A program made the position numbers and the translations under genes. Of a stretch of 64,000 nt of DNA, positions 7,625-16,847 are shown piece after piece. Under the pieces are notes generated by a model that saw nothing but the letters and a program-made list of their open reading frames with translations, had not been told where the DNA came from and made no database searches. Source of the DNA: Candidatus Nitricoxidivorans perseverans (lineage in GTDB: Bacteria; Pseudomonadota; Gammaproteobacteria; Burkholderiales; Rhodocyclaceae); contig CP107246.1 in assembly GCA_030246985.1 (NCBI GenBank), forward strand, positions 1,986,282 through 2,050,281. Direction: 5' to 3'. Numbering within the stretch: position 1 is the first letter of the stretch; each line of letters starts with the position of its first letter.

Positions 7625-8971
7625 ATGGCAGACATAATTGACGCCCCTCCAGAGGGGTTGGCCGAACTGGCCGCCTACCTCGACGGCCTCCCGGAGCCGC
7701 GCATCATCATCGACGGCGACTTTCGCATCCTCGCCGCCAACCAGGCCTATGCGCGGGATTTTGGCGGCGACGCGGGCGTGGCGGGCGTGGTGGGCCACCG
7801 TTGCTACGAGATTTCCCATCGCATCGGCGTTCCTTGCGACCAGGCTGGGGAATCCTGCCCCCTGACGCTTTCCGCCCGGTCGGGCCGTCCCCAGCGCATG
7901 CTGCACCTGCATCACACGCCGCGCGGCGAGGAGCATGTGGATGTCGAGATCACGCCCCTACCGCGGCGCGACGGCGGGCCCCGGCTGTACGTCGAGGCCA
8001 TGCACATGGTCCGCCAGGCCAGCAGCCGGCCGGCGACCCAGGGTCTGGTCGGCCGCTCGCCGGCCTTCCTGCGCATGCTCGAGCACATCATGCGCGCGGC
8101 GCCTTCCGAGGCGACGGTGCTGCTGCTGGGCGAAACCGGCACCGGCAAGGAACTGGCCGCGCGCGCGCTGCATGAGGCCAGTCGTCGCGCCAACGGGCCG
8201 TTCGTGGTAGTCGACTGCTCCGGCCTGACCGAGACGCTTTTCGAGAGCGAGCTCTTCGGCTACGAGAAGGGCGCGTTCACGGGGGCTACCCATCGCAAGA
8301 CCGGGCTCGTGGAGGCGGCACGCGGCGGCACGCTGTTCCTCGACGAAATCGGCGAGTTGCCGCCCTACCTCCAGGTTAAGCTGTTGCGCCTGCTGGAAAC
8401 CGGCACCTACCGGCGCGTCGGCGGCGTCGAGGCGCTGTCGGCGGACTTCCGGCTCGTCTCGGCGACCCACCGCGACCTCGCGGCGATGGTGAGGAGCGGC
8501 GACTTCCGGCGCGACCTCTACTATCGCGTCAATACATTCCCCATCCACACCCCTTCGCTCGCCGAGCGCGGCGACGACATTCCCCTGCTCGCCCAATCGC
8601 TGCTGGAGCGGGTGGCCGGCCACCATCATGGGGGGCGTCGCCTGACGCGGGCCGCCCTGACGGCGCTCGGAAACCGCGGTTTCGAGGGCAACATCCGCGA
8701 GCTGAAGAACCTGATCGAGCGGGCCAGCCTGCTCGCCGACGGCGAGGAGATCCGTCCGGAACACCTGGTCGGCGATGCCCCGCCGGCCAGCGTCCTTCCG
8801 GCGGCCGGGGGCGGATTTCTTCTTCAGGCGCCGGTTTCCCTGTTGGAACTGGAGGCCCGCTATGTGGCCTGGGCGCTCGACGCCGCCGGCGGGGATCGCA
8901 AACTTATGGCGTCGACCCTGGGCGTTTCCGAACGCACCCTTTATCGCCTGCTGCGGCGCGCCTCGCCGTAA
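7625..8971 (+). CDS. PAS-domain sigma-54-dependent transcriptional activator
   Basis: A 448-residue enhancer-binding protein. The PAS region (~15-125) has a cysteine set [21 protein letters not shown]-like in spacing. The AAA+ domain (~140-370) has Walker A GETGTGKE, the sigma-54-contact loop GAFTGA, Walker [13 protein letters not shown] and an arginine-finger segment [10 protein letters not shown]. The Fis-type helix-turn-helix (~405-445) ends [14 protein letters not shown]. The ATG at 7625 (MADIIDA) is preferred because the preceding 71 in-frame codons from a TTG at 7412 look non-coding. It stands at the head of the LPS gene block and may sense redox or metal through the cysteines; its targets are unknown. 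Confidence 0.85.
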   Translation: MADIIDAPPEGLAELAAYLDGLPEPRIIIDGDFRILAANQAYARDFGGDAGVAGVVGHRCYEISHRIGVPCDQAGESCPLTLSARSGRPQRMLHLHHTPRGEEHVDVEITPLPRRDGGPRLYVEAMHMVRQASSRPATQGLVGRSPAFLRMLEHIMRAAPSEATVLLLGETGTGKELAARALHEASRRANGPFVVVDCSGLTETLFESELFGYEKGAFTGATHRKTGLVEAARGGTLFLDEIGELPPYLQVKLLRLLETGTYRRVGGVEALSADFRLVSATHRDLAAMVRSGDFRRDLYYRVNTFPIHTPSLAERGDDIPLLAQSLLERVAGHHHGGRRLTRAALTALGNRGFEGNIRELKNLIERASLLADGEEIRPEHLVGDAPPASVLPAAGGGFLLQAPVSLLELEARYVAWALDAAGGDRKLMASTLGVSERTLYRLLRRASP

Positions 8972-8979
8972 AATACGGC

Positions 8980-10053
8980 ATGGTTCCGGATGCCGTCCCC
9001 TTTGAGAAGCTCTCTCGCGCCTTGGTCGTCAAGCTGCGCCATCACGGCGACGTGCTGCTGGCCTCGCCCGTGTTCAACGCCCTCAAGCGGGCGGCGCCCC
9101 GATGCGAGATCGACGCCCTGGTCTATGCCGAGACGACGCCCATGCTGGAGGGGCACCCGGCCATCGCGCAGATCCACGCCATCGACCGCGACTGGAAGCG
9201 GCAGGGATTTCTTGCCCAAGCGAGGGCCGAGTGGCGCCTGCTCTCGGCGCTGCGAACCCGGCGCTACGACCTGATCGTGCATCTGACCGAGCATCGGCGC
9301 GGCGCCTGGCTGGCCCGGCTGACCGGCGCCCGCTGGGCCGTCGCTCCCCGGCAGGCCGGCCGGTTCTGGCAGGGGAGCTTCAGCCATTTCTATCCCCGCG
9401 CCAGCAACTCCCTCCGGCACACGGTGGAATCGAATCTCGACGCCCTGCGCCGCCTGGGGCTCGTCATCCGCCCCGACGGCAAGTCGCTGACCCTGGTGGC
9501 CGGGGCGAAGGACGAGCGGGCCGTGGAGGCCCTGATGGCGGAACGGGGCCTCGAATTCAACGAGTTCATCCAGATCCATCCGACCTCCCGCTGGCTGTTC
9601 AAGACCTGGCCCGCCGAGCGCGTCGCCGCCCTGATCGACCGGCTGGCCGGCGGCGGCTGGAAGATCGCCCTGACGGCGGCGCCGGATGCGAAGGAGATGG
9701 CCTTCATCGACGCGGTGCTCAAGTCCTGCCGCGCGCCGGTGGTCAATCTGGCTGGCCGGCTGAGCCTCAAGGAGCTGACCGTGCTGTCGGCCCATGCCCG
9801 TCTCTTCGTCGGCGTCGATTCGGCGCCCATGCACATCGCCGCCGCCGTGGATACGCCCGTGGTCGGCATTTTCGGCCCATCGGGCGACGTCGAATGGCGG
9901 CCCTGGGGCGTGGCGCACCGCGTCGTCGCCAGCGAATTCCACCCCTGCCGCCCCTGCGGCCTCGATGGTTGCGGCGGCGGCAAGGTTTCGGAATGCCTGA
10001 CGGCGCTGCCCGTCGATCGGGTGCTGGCGGCCTGCGAGGAACTGCTCGCTTGA
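8980..10053 (+). CDS. Lipopolysaccharide heptosyltransferase, WaaQ/RfaQ type (GT9)
   Basis: A 357-residue GT-B enzyme of family GT9. The N-terminal VKLRHHGDVLLASPVFNALK and the C-terminal FVGVDSAPMHIAAAVDTPVVGIFGPS are the family donor-site blocks, and QIHPTSRWLFKTWP is typical of the heptosyltransferase III (RfaQ) branch. It should add a heptose branch to the LPS inner core at the cytoplasmic face. It starts eight bases after the regulator and overlaps the next glycosyltransferase by TTGA. Confidence 0.85.
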   Translation: MVPDAVPFEKLSRALVVKLRHHGDVLLASPVFNALKRAAPRCEIDALVYAETTPMLEGHPAIAQIHAIDRDWKRQGFLAQARAEWRLLSALRTRRYDLIVHLTEHRRGAWLARLTGARWAVAPRQAGRFWQGSFSHFYPRASNSLRHTVESNLDALRRLGLVIRPDGKSLTLVAGAKDERAVEALMAERGLEFNEFIQIHPTSRWLFKTWPAERVAALIDRLAGGGWKIALTAAPDAKEMAFIDAVLKSCRAPVVNLAGRLSLKELTVLSAHARLFVGVDSAPMHIAAAVDTPVVGIFGPSGDVEWRPWGVAHRVVASEFHPCRPCGLDGCGGGKVSECLTALPVDRVLAACEELLA

Positions 10054-11144
10054 AGCTCGCCATCGTCCGACAGAAATACACGCCCTACGGCGGCGCGGAG
10101 CGCTTCGTCGAGCGGGCGCTTTCGGGCCTTCGCGCGCAGGGCGCCGAGGTCACGGTCATCGCACGGGAATGGACCGGAAACCCCGCCGGCATCCTCAAGG
10201 TCGATCCCTTTTACCTCGGCCGAACTTGGCGCGACGTCGGCTTCTCGCATCGCGTGCGGCGCATCATCCGCGAGAGCCGCTTCGACCTGGTGCAGAGCCA
10301 CGAGCGCATCCCCGGTTGCCATGTCTATCGAGCCGGCGACGGCGTGCATGCGACCTGGCTCGAACTGCGCGGACGGGGCGCGGGGCTGTCCCCTTGGCAC
10401 CGTTACGTGCTGAAGGCCGAGGCGGAGATGTTCCTCCACCCGTCGCTGCGCGCCGTGATCTGCAATTCGCGCATGGTGAGGGACGACATCGCGCGCCGCT
10501 TCGGCCTGCCCGATGAAAAGCTGCATGTGATCCACAACGGCGTCGACCTCGACGCCTTCCATCCCGGCCTGCGCGACGCGCACCGGCGGCGCGTGCGCGC
10601 TGACCTCGGCATCCCGCCGGATGCGCCGGTGATCCTGTTCGTCGGATCCGGCTTTGAGCGCAAGGGCGTATCCACGCTGCTGCGCGCGCTGGTCGGAGCG
10701 CCCGCGGCCCATTTGGTCGTCGTCGGCAAGGATCGCCACCTGAACGTCGCGGAAAAGCTCGCCCAGACGCTGGGCGTCGACGACCGGGCGCGCTTTCTTG
10801 GCGGCCGGGAGGACGTGCGCCCGTATTACGGCGCCGCCGACTTCTTCTGTCTGCCGAGCCTCTACGATCCGATGCCGAACGCCGCCCTGGAAGCCATGGC
10901 CTGTGGCCTGCCGGTGATCGCCTCCTCCACCTGCGGCGCGGCGGAGCTGATCGAGGAAGGGAGAAACGGCTTCGTCTGCGACGCGCTCGACGTCGCGACG
11001 CTGGCCCGCCGGATGGATGCCCTGTGCGACCGCAAGGTCGCGATGGACATGGGGCTTGTCGCCCGGCACGCCGTCGGGCGTCTAGACTTCGCAACGATGT
11101 CGCAGGCCATGACCGACCTCTACCGGAAGCTCCTGAATCCGTGA
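10050..11144 (+). CDS. Glycosyltransferase family 4 (WaaG-like)
   Basis: A 364-residue enzyme with a TTG start overlapping the preceding stop. The N-terminus KLAIVRQKYTPYGGAERFVE and the C-terminal block FFCLPSLYDPMPNAALEAMACGLPVIAS with the EX7E-type motif are characteristic of GT4 enzymes, and ILFVGSGFERKGVSTLLRAL is close to the WaaG subgroup. It likely transfers glucose or a related hexose to the LPS heptose region. It sits between a heptosyltransferase and msbA in one operon. Confidence 0.85.
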   Translation: MKLAIVRQKYTPYGGAERFVERALSGLRAQGAEVTVIAREWTGNPAGILKVDPFYLGRTWRDVGFSHRVRRIIRESRFDLVQSHERIPGCHVYRAGDGVHATWLELRGRGAGLSPWHRYVLKAEAEMFLHPSLRAVICNSRMVRDDIARRFGLPDEKLHVIHNGVDLDAFHPGLRDAHRRRVRADLGIPPDAPVILFVGSGFERKGVSTLLRALVGAPAAHLVVVGKDRHLNVAEKLAQTLGVDDRARFLGGREDVRPYYGAADFFCLPSLYDPMPNAALEAMACGLPVIASSTCGAAELIEEGRNGFVCDALDVATLARRMDALCDRKVAMDMGLVARHAVGRLDFATMSQAMTDLYRKLLNP

Positions 11145-12886
11145 CGCCGCCGACCCCCCGCGGACTTTACCTGCGCCTGCTCGGCTACGTGCGGCCCTAC
11201 TGGCGCACGTTCGCCCTGGCCGTGATGGGCCTGGCGCTGATGGCCGCCACCGAGCCGCTGTTCCCGGCCCTGCTCAAGCCGCTCCTCGACAAGGGCTTCG
11301 CCGGCAAGCCGCGCGAAGACCTTTATCTCGTGCCGCTCGCCATCGTCGCCATCTTCCTGGTGCGGGGCATCTTCGGCTATGTCGCCACCTATTGCATGTC
11401 CTGGGTGTCGAACCGCGTCATCGCCGACCTGCGCGACGCGCTGTTCGCGCGCATCGTCCGCCTGCCGACCGCTTATCTCGAAGTCCATCCGTCCAGCCGG
11501 CTGATGACGCGCGTCATCTACGATGTCGCCGGCGTCGCCGGCGCCACGACGACGGCTCTGACGACGCTCATCAAGGATTCCCTGACGGTGGTCGGCCTCC
11601 TGTCCTGGCTGCTCTGGCTTAACTGGCGGCTGACCCTGGTCATGGCGGTCGTCGGGCCGCTGGCGGCCCTGGTGGTGCGCGCCTTCTCGTCGCGGCTGCG
11701 CGCGTCGAACCGGGCGGGCCAGCGGGGCATGGCGGTCATGACCCAGGCGCTCCAGGAGACCATCGACGGTCACAAGCTGGTCAAGGTGTATGGCGGCGAG
11801 GCCCAGGAAATCGCCCGCTTCGGCCGCGTGAACAACGACCTGCGCCGCCAGGCCATGCGCCAGACCATCGCCGCCGCCGCCACCGTGCCCATCATCCAGC
11901 TGCTCGCCGCCATCGCCCTGGCGGTGGTCGTCTATATCGCGCTGCTGCAATCCTCGGCCGCGCAGACGTCGGTGGGCGGGTTCGTCTCCTTCATCACGGC
12001 GATGCTGATGCTGCTCTCGCCGATGAAGCGCCTTGCCGACGTCAACAACCCACTGCAGCAGGGGCTGATTTCCGCCGAAAGCGTCTTCGCCTTCCTCGAC
12101 GAACCCGGCGAGGAAGACCACGGCACGGCGGCCCTCGGCCGCGCCACCGGCAGGATCGAATTCCGCCAGGTCTCGTTCCGCTACGCCTCCGCCGCCCGCG
12201 ACGCGCTCTCCCGGATCAACCTCGTCGTCGAGCCCGGACAGACCGTCGCCCTCGTCGGCGCCTCCGGCGGCGGCAAGACGACGCTGGCCAACCTGCTGCC
12301 GCGCTTCCACCGGCCCACGGAAGGCGGCATCCTGATCGACGGCACGGACATCGGGACGGCGACGCTCGCCTCGCTGCGCGCCAACATCGCGCTGGTCAGC
12401 CAGGACGTCGTGCTGTTCGACGACACCGTGGCCGCCAACATCGCCTACGGGCAGACGGGCAATGTTTCGCGCGCCGCGGTCGAAGCCGCCGCGCGGGCCG
12501 CCCACGCCCACGACTTCATCGCCGCCCTGCCGCAGGGCTACGACACCCTGATCGGCGAGAACGGAACGCGGCTCTCCGGCGGCCAGCGCCAGCGCCTGGC
12601 CATCGCCCGCGCCCTCCTGAAGAATGCTCCGATCCTGATCCTCGACGAAGCCACCTCGGCGCTCGACACCGAATCCGAGCGCCACGTGCAGGCGGCGCTC
12701 GAAGCCCTCATGCAGGGGCGCACCACGCTCGTCATCGCCCACCGCCTCTCCACCATCGAGCACGCCGACCGCATCGTCGTCCTGGATCGGGGACGCATCG
12801 TGGAGTCCGGCCGCCACGCCGAACTGCTCGCGAAGAACGGCGCCTATGCGCATCTGTATCGCTTGCAGTTCGCGGAGAGCACGTGA
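11141..12886 (+). CDS. msbA: Lipid A export ATP-binding/permease protein MsbA
   Basis: A 581-residue half-transporter, matching MsbA length, with a GTG start overlapping the previous stop. Six membrane segments fill residues ~20-315; the nucleotide-binding domain has Walker A GASGGGKTT, signature LSGGQRQRLAIARALL, Walker B ILILDEATSALD and the switch His in VIAHRLST. It flips lipid A-core from the inner to the outer leaflet of the inner membrane, consistent with its place among core glycosyltransferases. Confidence 0.9.
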   Translation: MTPPTPRGLYLRLLGYVRPYWRTFALAVMGLALMAATEPLFPALLKPLLDKGFAGKPREDLYLVPLAIVAIFLVRGIFGYVATYCMSWVSNRVIADLRDALFARIVRLPTAYLEVHPSSRLMTRVIYDVAGVAGATTTALTTLIKDSLTVVGLLSWLLWLNWRLTLVMAVVGPLAALVVRAFSSRLRASNRAGQRGMAVMTQALQETIDGHKLVKVYGGEAQEIARFGRVNNDLRRQAMRQTIAAAATVPIIQLLAAIALAVVVYIALLQSSAAQTSVGGFVSFITAMLMLLSPMKRLADVNNPLQQGLISAESVFAFLDEPGEEDHGTAALGRATGRIEFRQVSFRYASAARDALSRINLVVEPGQTVALVGASGGGKTTLANLLPRFHRPTEGGILIDGTDIGTATLASLRANIALVSQDVVLFDDTVAANIAYGQTGNVSRAAVEAAARAAHAHDFIAALPQGYDTLIGENGTRLSGGQRQRLAIARALLKNAPILILDEATSALDTESERHVQAALEALMQGRTTLVIAHRLSTIEHADRIVVLDRGRIVESGRHAELLAKNGAYAHLYRLQFAEST

Positions 12887-12914
12887 GGGCTCCCGCCGTG
12901 CCGCCCCAATGGGC

Positions 12915-12943
12915 TTGCATGATTTGTAGCCAATACTTACAAT
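12915..12943 (+). promoter_or_regulatory. Possible promoter before the DUF4143 ATPase gene
   Basis: TTGCAT (12915-12920) and TACAAT (12938-12943) are separated by exactly 17 bases and lie 13 bases before the ATG. The -10 matches consensus at five of six positions; the -35 is weak. This lies in the only sizeable gap of the otherwise tightly packed LPS block and suggests the ATPase gene has its own promoter. Confidence 0.35.
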
Positions 12944-12956
12944 CCATGCAGCCCCC

Positions 12957-14126
12957 ATGATTGATCGCAATCTCACTCCTCTCCTGAAGGAAGCCGCACG
13001 CCAGTACCCGGTCGTGCTGCTCACGGGGCCACGCCAGTCGGGCAAGACCACGCTTTGCCAGGCAACATTTCCCGATCGCGCCTATGTCACGCTGGAACCG
13101 CTGGATCAGCGGGAGAGCGCGATTCGCGACCCCCGCGGCTTCCTGGAGGAATATCGTGCCGGCGCCATCATCGACGAAGTCCAGCAGGCGCCGGACTTGC
13201 TCTCCTATCTGCAGGAGGAAGTGGATCGGGACGCCTCGCCCGGCCGCTTCATTCTGACCGGCTCGCAGCACTTCGGTCTGACGGCGCAGGTGGCGCAGTC
13301 GCTGGCAGGGCGCTGTGCCGTCCTGACGCTGCTGCCGCCAAGCCTGGATGAACTGAGGCGGTTTCCCGCTCCTCCCGGCGATCTTCTGACAACGCTGTGG
13401 ATGGGCGCCTACCCGCGCATCCACGACCGCGGCATCCCCGCCCAGCGGTGGCTGTCGGACTACCTGACCACCTACGTACAGCGCGACGTGCGCCAGGTGC
13501 TCAATATCGGAGACCTGCTCGGCTTCACCGATTTTGTCCGCCTGTGCGCCGGCCGGAGCGCCCAGGAAATCAACCTCTCGCGACTGGGCGGCGATGCCGG
13601 GGTGTCCCACAATACGGCGCGCCAGTGGCTTTCGGTGCTCGAAGCCGGCTATCTGATCCAGCGGCTGCCCGCCTGGCACACCAACCAGCGCAAGCAGATC
13701 GTCAAGGCGCCCAAGCTGCATTTCATCGACAGCGGCCTGGCCTGCCACCTGCTGGACATTCGCGAACCCGACCAGATCCGCCACCACCCCCTGCGCGGCG
13801 CCCTATTCGAAAGCTGGGTCGCCGCCGAGGCTTTGAAGCGGCAGGCCCATGCCGGCCTGCCGCAGCGCCTGTACCACTATCGCGAAAGCCGCGGCCTGGA
13901 AGTCGACCTTCTGATCGAGGAGGCCGGCCGGCGCATTGCCATCGAATCCAAGTCGGGCGCCACCATCGCGTCGGATTTCTTCGCGCCGCTTGAGAAATTG
14001 TCCGCAATCTTTCCGGGGATTCGCGCAGGCATCGTCTACGGCGGCGACGCCGTACACCGTCGCGACGACATGATGGCCGTGCCGTGGGACCGGATGCCGC
14101 GTCTGCTGGAAGGGGATTCCGCATGA
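12957..14126 (+). CDS. ATPase with DUF4143 domain
   Basis: A 389-residue AAA_14/DUF4143 protein. Walker A is GPRQSGKTTL near residue 25, the Walker B-like segment is AGAIIDEVQQAP, and a sensor segment FILTGSQHF follows. The C-terminal DUF4143 part includes HFIDSGLACHLL and the PD-(D/E)XK-like RGLEVDLLIEEAGRRIAIESKSG, with the expected D and ExK residues. These proteins are common accessory genes of unclear role. It interrupts the run of LPS genes and overlaps the next glycosyltransferase start. Confidence 0.8.
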   Translation: MIDRNLTPLLKEAARQYPVVLLTGPRQSGKTTLCQATFPDRAYVTLEPLDQRESAIRDPRGFLEEYRAGAIIDEVQQAPDLLSYLQEEVDRDASPGRFILTGSQHFGLTAQVAQSLAGRCAVLTLLPPSLDELRRFPAPPGDLLTTLWMGAYPRIHDRGIPAQRWLSDYLTTYVQRDVRQVLNIGDLLGFTDFVRLCAGRSAQEINLSRLGGDAGVSHNTARQWLSVLEAGYLIQRLPAWHTNQRKQIVKAPKLHFIDSGLACHLLDIREPDQIRHHPLRGALFESWVAAEALKRQAHAGLPQRLYHYRESRGLEVDLLIEEAGRRIAIESKSGATIASDFFAPLEKLSAIFPGIRAGIVYGGDAVHRRDDMMAVPWDRMPRLLEGDSA

Positions 14127-15208
14127 GGATCGCCCATACCGAAGCCTCCTGCGGATGGGGCGGTCAGGAGATCCGCATCATCGAGGAATCCGCGGGCATG
14201 ATCGAACGCGGGCACGAGGTCGAAATCCTCTGCCCCGCCGAATCCCGCATCTTCGAAGAAGGCCCCCGGCGCGGCGTGCCGACCGTTGCCCTGCCCATCG
14301 GACGAAAGCGCCTTCGGGGATTGATCGCTCTGCGCCGCTGGCTGAAGTCCAACCCGGTCGATGTGGTCAATACCCACAGCTCGACCGATTCCTGGCTGGC
14401 GGCGCTCGCCTGCAAGACCCTGCGCCGCCCGCCGCCCATCGTGCGCACGCGCCACATCTCGTCGCCGGTCCCGGACAACGCCGCCAGCCGATGGCTCTAC
14501 AACGGCGCCGTGCGCCATGTGGTCACCACAGGCGAGGCGCTGCGCATGCAGCTCATCGAGGGGAGCGGCGTGCCGGCGGAACGCGTCACCTCGGTGCCCA
14601 CGGGCATCGACCCGGCGCGATTCAAGCCCGGCGACAGGGCCGCCGTCCGCGCGGCCCTCGGGCTCGATCCCGAAGGCCATTATCTGGGCATCGTCGCGAC
14701 ACTGCGCAGCTGGAAGGGGCACGCGCATCTGCTCGACGCGTTCGCGCAGGCCGGGCTTCCCGGCTGGCGACTCCTGATCGTCGGCGACGGTCCGATGCGC
14801 GCTCCCGTCGAGGCGAAGATCGCGGAACTGGGCCTGGAAGCGCGGATGAAGCTCGTGGGTCAGCAGGACAATCCGGAGGACTGGATGCGGGCGCTCGACA
14901 TCTTCGTCCTTCCCTCCTACGCCAACGAGGGCGTGCCCCAGGCCGTCCTCCAGGCGATGTTCACCGGGCTGCCCATCGTCACGACGCCCGTCGGCGCGAT
15001 CCTCGAAGCGGTGAGCGACGGCGAGACGGCGCTGATCGTGGAGCCGAAGAACCCCGCTGCGCTGGCGTCCGCCATCGCGCGCCTGGCCGGCGATCCGGAA
15101 CTCGGCGCCATGCTGGGCATCACGGCCCGGGAAGCGGCGCTGGCGCGGTTTTCGCGCGAGGCGATGCTGGACCGGATGGAGGCGATATTCGCGAGGGCCG
15201 GAACATGA
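14123..15208 (+). CDS. Glycosyltransferase family 4
   Basis: A 361-residue GT-B enzyme starting MRIAHTEASCGWGGQEIRI, with the GT4 C-terminal block DIFVLPSYANEGVPQAVLQAMFTGLPIVTT, where the two glutamates of the nucleotide-sugar motif are present. LGIVATLRSWKGHAHLLDAF marks the start of the second Rossmann domain. It probably extends the LPS core or O-antigen; the sugar is unknown. It overlaps its neighbours by four bases on both sides. Confidence 0.83.
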   Translation: MRIAHTEASCGWGGQEIRIIEESAGMIERGHEVEILCPAESRIFEEGPRRGVPTVALPIGRKRLRGLIALRRWLKSNPVDVVNTHSSTDSWLAALACKTLRRPPPIVRTRHISSPVPDNAASRWLYNGAVRHVVTTGEALRMQLIEGSGVPAERVTSVPTGIDPARFKPGDRAAVRAALGLDPEGHYLGIVATLRSWKGHAHLLDAFAQAGLPGWRLLIVGDGPMRAPVEAKIAELGLEARMKLVGQQDNPEDWMRALDIFVLPSYANEGVPQAVLQAMFTGLPIVTTPVGAILEAVSDGETALIVEPKNPAALASAIARLAGDPELGAMLGITAREAALARFSREAMLDRMEAIFARAGT

Positions 15209-15735
15209 CATTTCCCGAAGATGGCGCAATCAGGTTGAACCTGGGATGCGGCAACAAGCAGGTCGAGGGCTATCTCGGCGTCGACCGCTACCCGTGCGCC
15301 GCCGTCATCCTATGCAACCTGGAGCTGCCGCTTCCATTCCGCGACGCATCGGTCGACGCTTTCATGCTTGACAACGTGATCGAGCATGTCCGGGACATCC
15401 CCTCGCTGATGGCGGAGATCGTTCGCGTCGGCAGGCCGGGCGCCCGCGTGACCGTCATCACGCCGCACTTCACGTCGCTGTCGTCGTGGAAGGACCCCAC
15501 GCATCTGCACCACCTGTCGTATTTTTCATTCGATCACTTTGAAAAGGATTCCGTCAGCCACTACATGGGACGCGGCCTGCGCGTCGTGGAGCGGCGCCTG
15601 ACCTTCGGCGGCGGGCTGCTCGGCCTCGTCGGGCGGGCGTTGTTCGCGCTCGGCCCGGAGGCCTACGAGAGAAAATACTGCTTCATGTTCCGCGCCAGCA
15701 CGCTGCATTTCGAACTCGAGGTCGTCGGAAGTTGA
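15205..15735 (+). CDS. SAM-dependent methyltransferase-like protein
   Basis: A 176-residue class I methyltransferase-type protein. RLNLGCGNKQVEGYLGVD is motif I, and SVDAFMLDNVIEHVRDIPSLM the post-II region typical of glycan-cluster methyltransferases, followed by RVGRPGARVTVITPHFT. It is shorter than many family members and lacks an obvious C-terminal cap. It is coupled by four-base overlaps to the glycosyltransferases around it. The acceptor is probably a sugar of the LPS or O-antigen. Confidence 0.75.
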   Translation: MTFPEDGAIRLNLGCGNKQVEGYLGVDRYPCAAVILCNLELPLPFRDASVDAFMLDNVIEHVRDIPSLMAEIVRVGRPGARVTVITPHFTSLSSWKDPTHLHHLSYFSFDHFEKDSVSHYMGRGLRVVERRLTFGGGLLGLVGRALFALGPEAYERKYCFMFRASTLHFELEVVGS

Positions 15736-16847
15736 GGGTGTCCCCGCGCTTCCTGTCCCGGCTCGGGATCGTGGCCGCCGCCCTGCGGCAGCGGCTGTTC
15801 CGCCGCAGGCGCCGTCCGGAGGCCGTCTTGCGCATCCTGGTCGCGCATCCCACGAAGATGCTGGGGGACACGCTGTTGCTCACTCCCCTGCTGGCCAAGC
15901 TGCGCGAACAGCATCCCGGGGCGGAAATCTGCATGCTGGTGGCGCCCCCGTTCCTGTCCCTATACCGGCATCCGCCTTACGGCGTCGTGCCGCTGCCCTT
16001 CGATCTCGGGAATCCCGAATCCTTTCGCAGGCTCGCCTTGCGGGCGGGCTTCGACCTGGCGGTCATCCCGGGCGACAATCGCAGCGCCTGGCTGGCGCTT
16101 GCACTGGGAAGCCGGTGGATCGTCGGGTTCGGGGGAGGTGTCCCGGCATGGAAAAACCGCCTGCTCGACGAGCAGGCTGCCTATCCGGACGTGCCGGGAA
16201 CCTGGGCCGACATGGTGGCCGGGCTCGTTCCCGGACCGCCCCCGCGTCCGTATCGCACCGCAGACTGGGAGGCCCCCGATTCCAGCCCGTTCCATCTGCC
16301 GGGAAAACCCTACTGCGTCCTCCATCCGGGCGCCGGAAATCCGCTCCGGATGTGGGATCCGGCCAGGTGGCGCGAGCTTGCGGATCAACTTGAACGCCTT
16401 GGCCATGCCGTCGTTTTTTCCGGCGGCCGCGGCGAGGAGCCGCTGGTCGCCGCGGCCGATCCCGACGGAAGGCATCTCTCCTTCGCAGGGCGGCTGGACC
16501 TTCCCCAATTGTGGCATCTCCTGGCCAATGCCGCCCTCCTCGTGAGCCCGGATACCGGCATCGCCCATCTCGGCCGGGTCGTCGGCACGCCTGCCGTCAC
16601 GCTGTTCGGCCAGGGATCGCCCGTGCTGTTCGGGGCCGGCGAATTCTGGCGCGACGCTCCCTGGCGGCCGGTCGCCGTCGATCCATTCCCCTGCCGCGAC
16701 ATGAACACCCTGTTCAGGCGTCCGATCCCATGGGTCCGGCGTTGCGACCGCACACGGCCGCAGTGCAGCGAACCCCGCTGCATGCACGCGCTGACGGTCG
16801 ATGCGGTCATGGCAGCCGCGGTGTCCATTCTCAAGGAGCATTCATGA
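15732..16847 (+). CDS. Glycosyltransferase family 9 (heptosyltransferase-like)
   Basis: A 371-residue protein with a TTG start overlapping the preceding stop. RILVAHPTKMLGDTLLLTPLLAKL is the GT9 N-terminal nucleotide-binding block, and LVSPDTGIAHLGRVVGTPAVTLFG the C-terminal donor-site block. A Cys-rich segment near the C-terminus (PFPCRDMN, RRCDRTRPQCSEPRCMH) is found in several GT9 relatives. An N-terminal basic region (RQRLFRRRRRP) may favour membrane association. It probably transfers a heptose or other sugar to LPS. Confidence 0.8.
   Translation: MRVSPRFLSRLGIVAAALRQRLFRRRRRPEAVLRILVAHPTKMLGDTLLLTPLLAKLREQHPGAEICMLVAPPFLSLYRHPPYGVVPLPFDLGNPESFRRLALRAGFDLAVIPGDNRSAWLALALGSRWIVGFGGGVPAWKNRLLDEQAAYPDVPGTWADMVAGLVPGPPPRPYRTADWEAPDSSPFHLPGKPYCVLHPGAGNPLRMWDPARWRELADQLERLGHAVVFSGGRGEEPLVAAADPDGRHLSFAGRLDLPQLWHLLANAALLVSPDTGIAHLGRVVGTPAVTLFGQGSPVLFGAGEFWRDAPWRPVAVDPFPCRDMNTLFRRPIPWVRRCDRTRPQCSEPRCMHALTVDAVMAAAVSILKEHS

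Noticed and set aside
11120-13051. 643-codon minus-strand reading opposite msbA
   Set aside because: Low-complexity Asp/Arg/Gly/His composition and complete overlap with msbA mark it as an artefact of GC-rich third positions.
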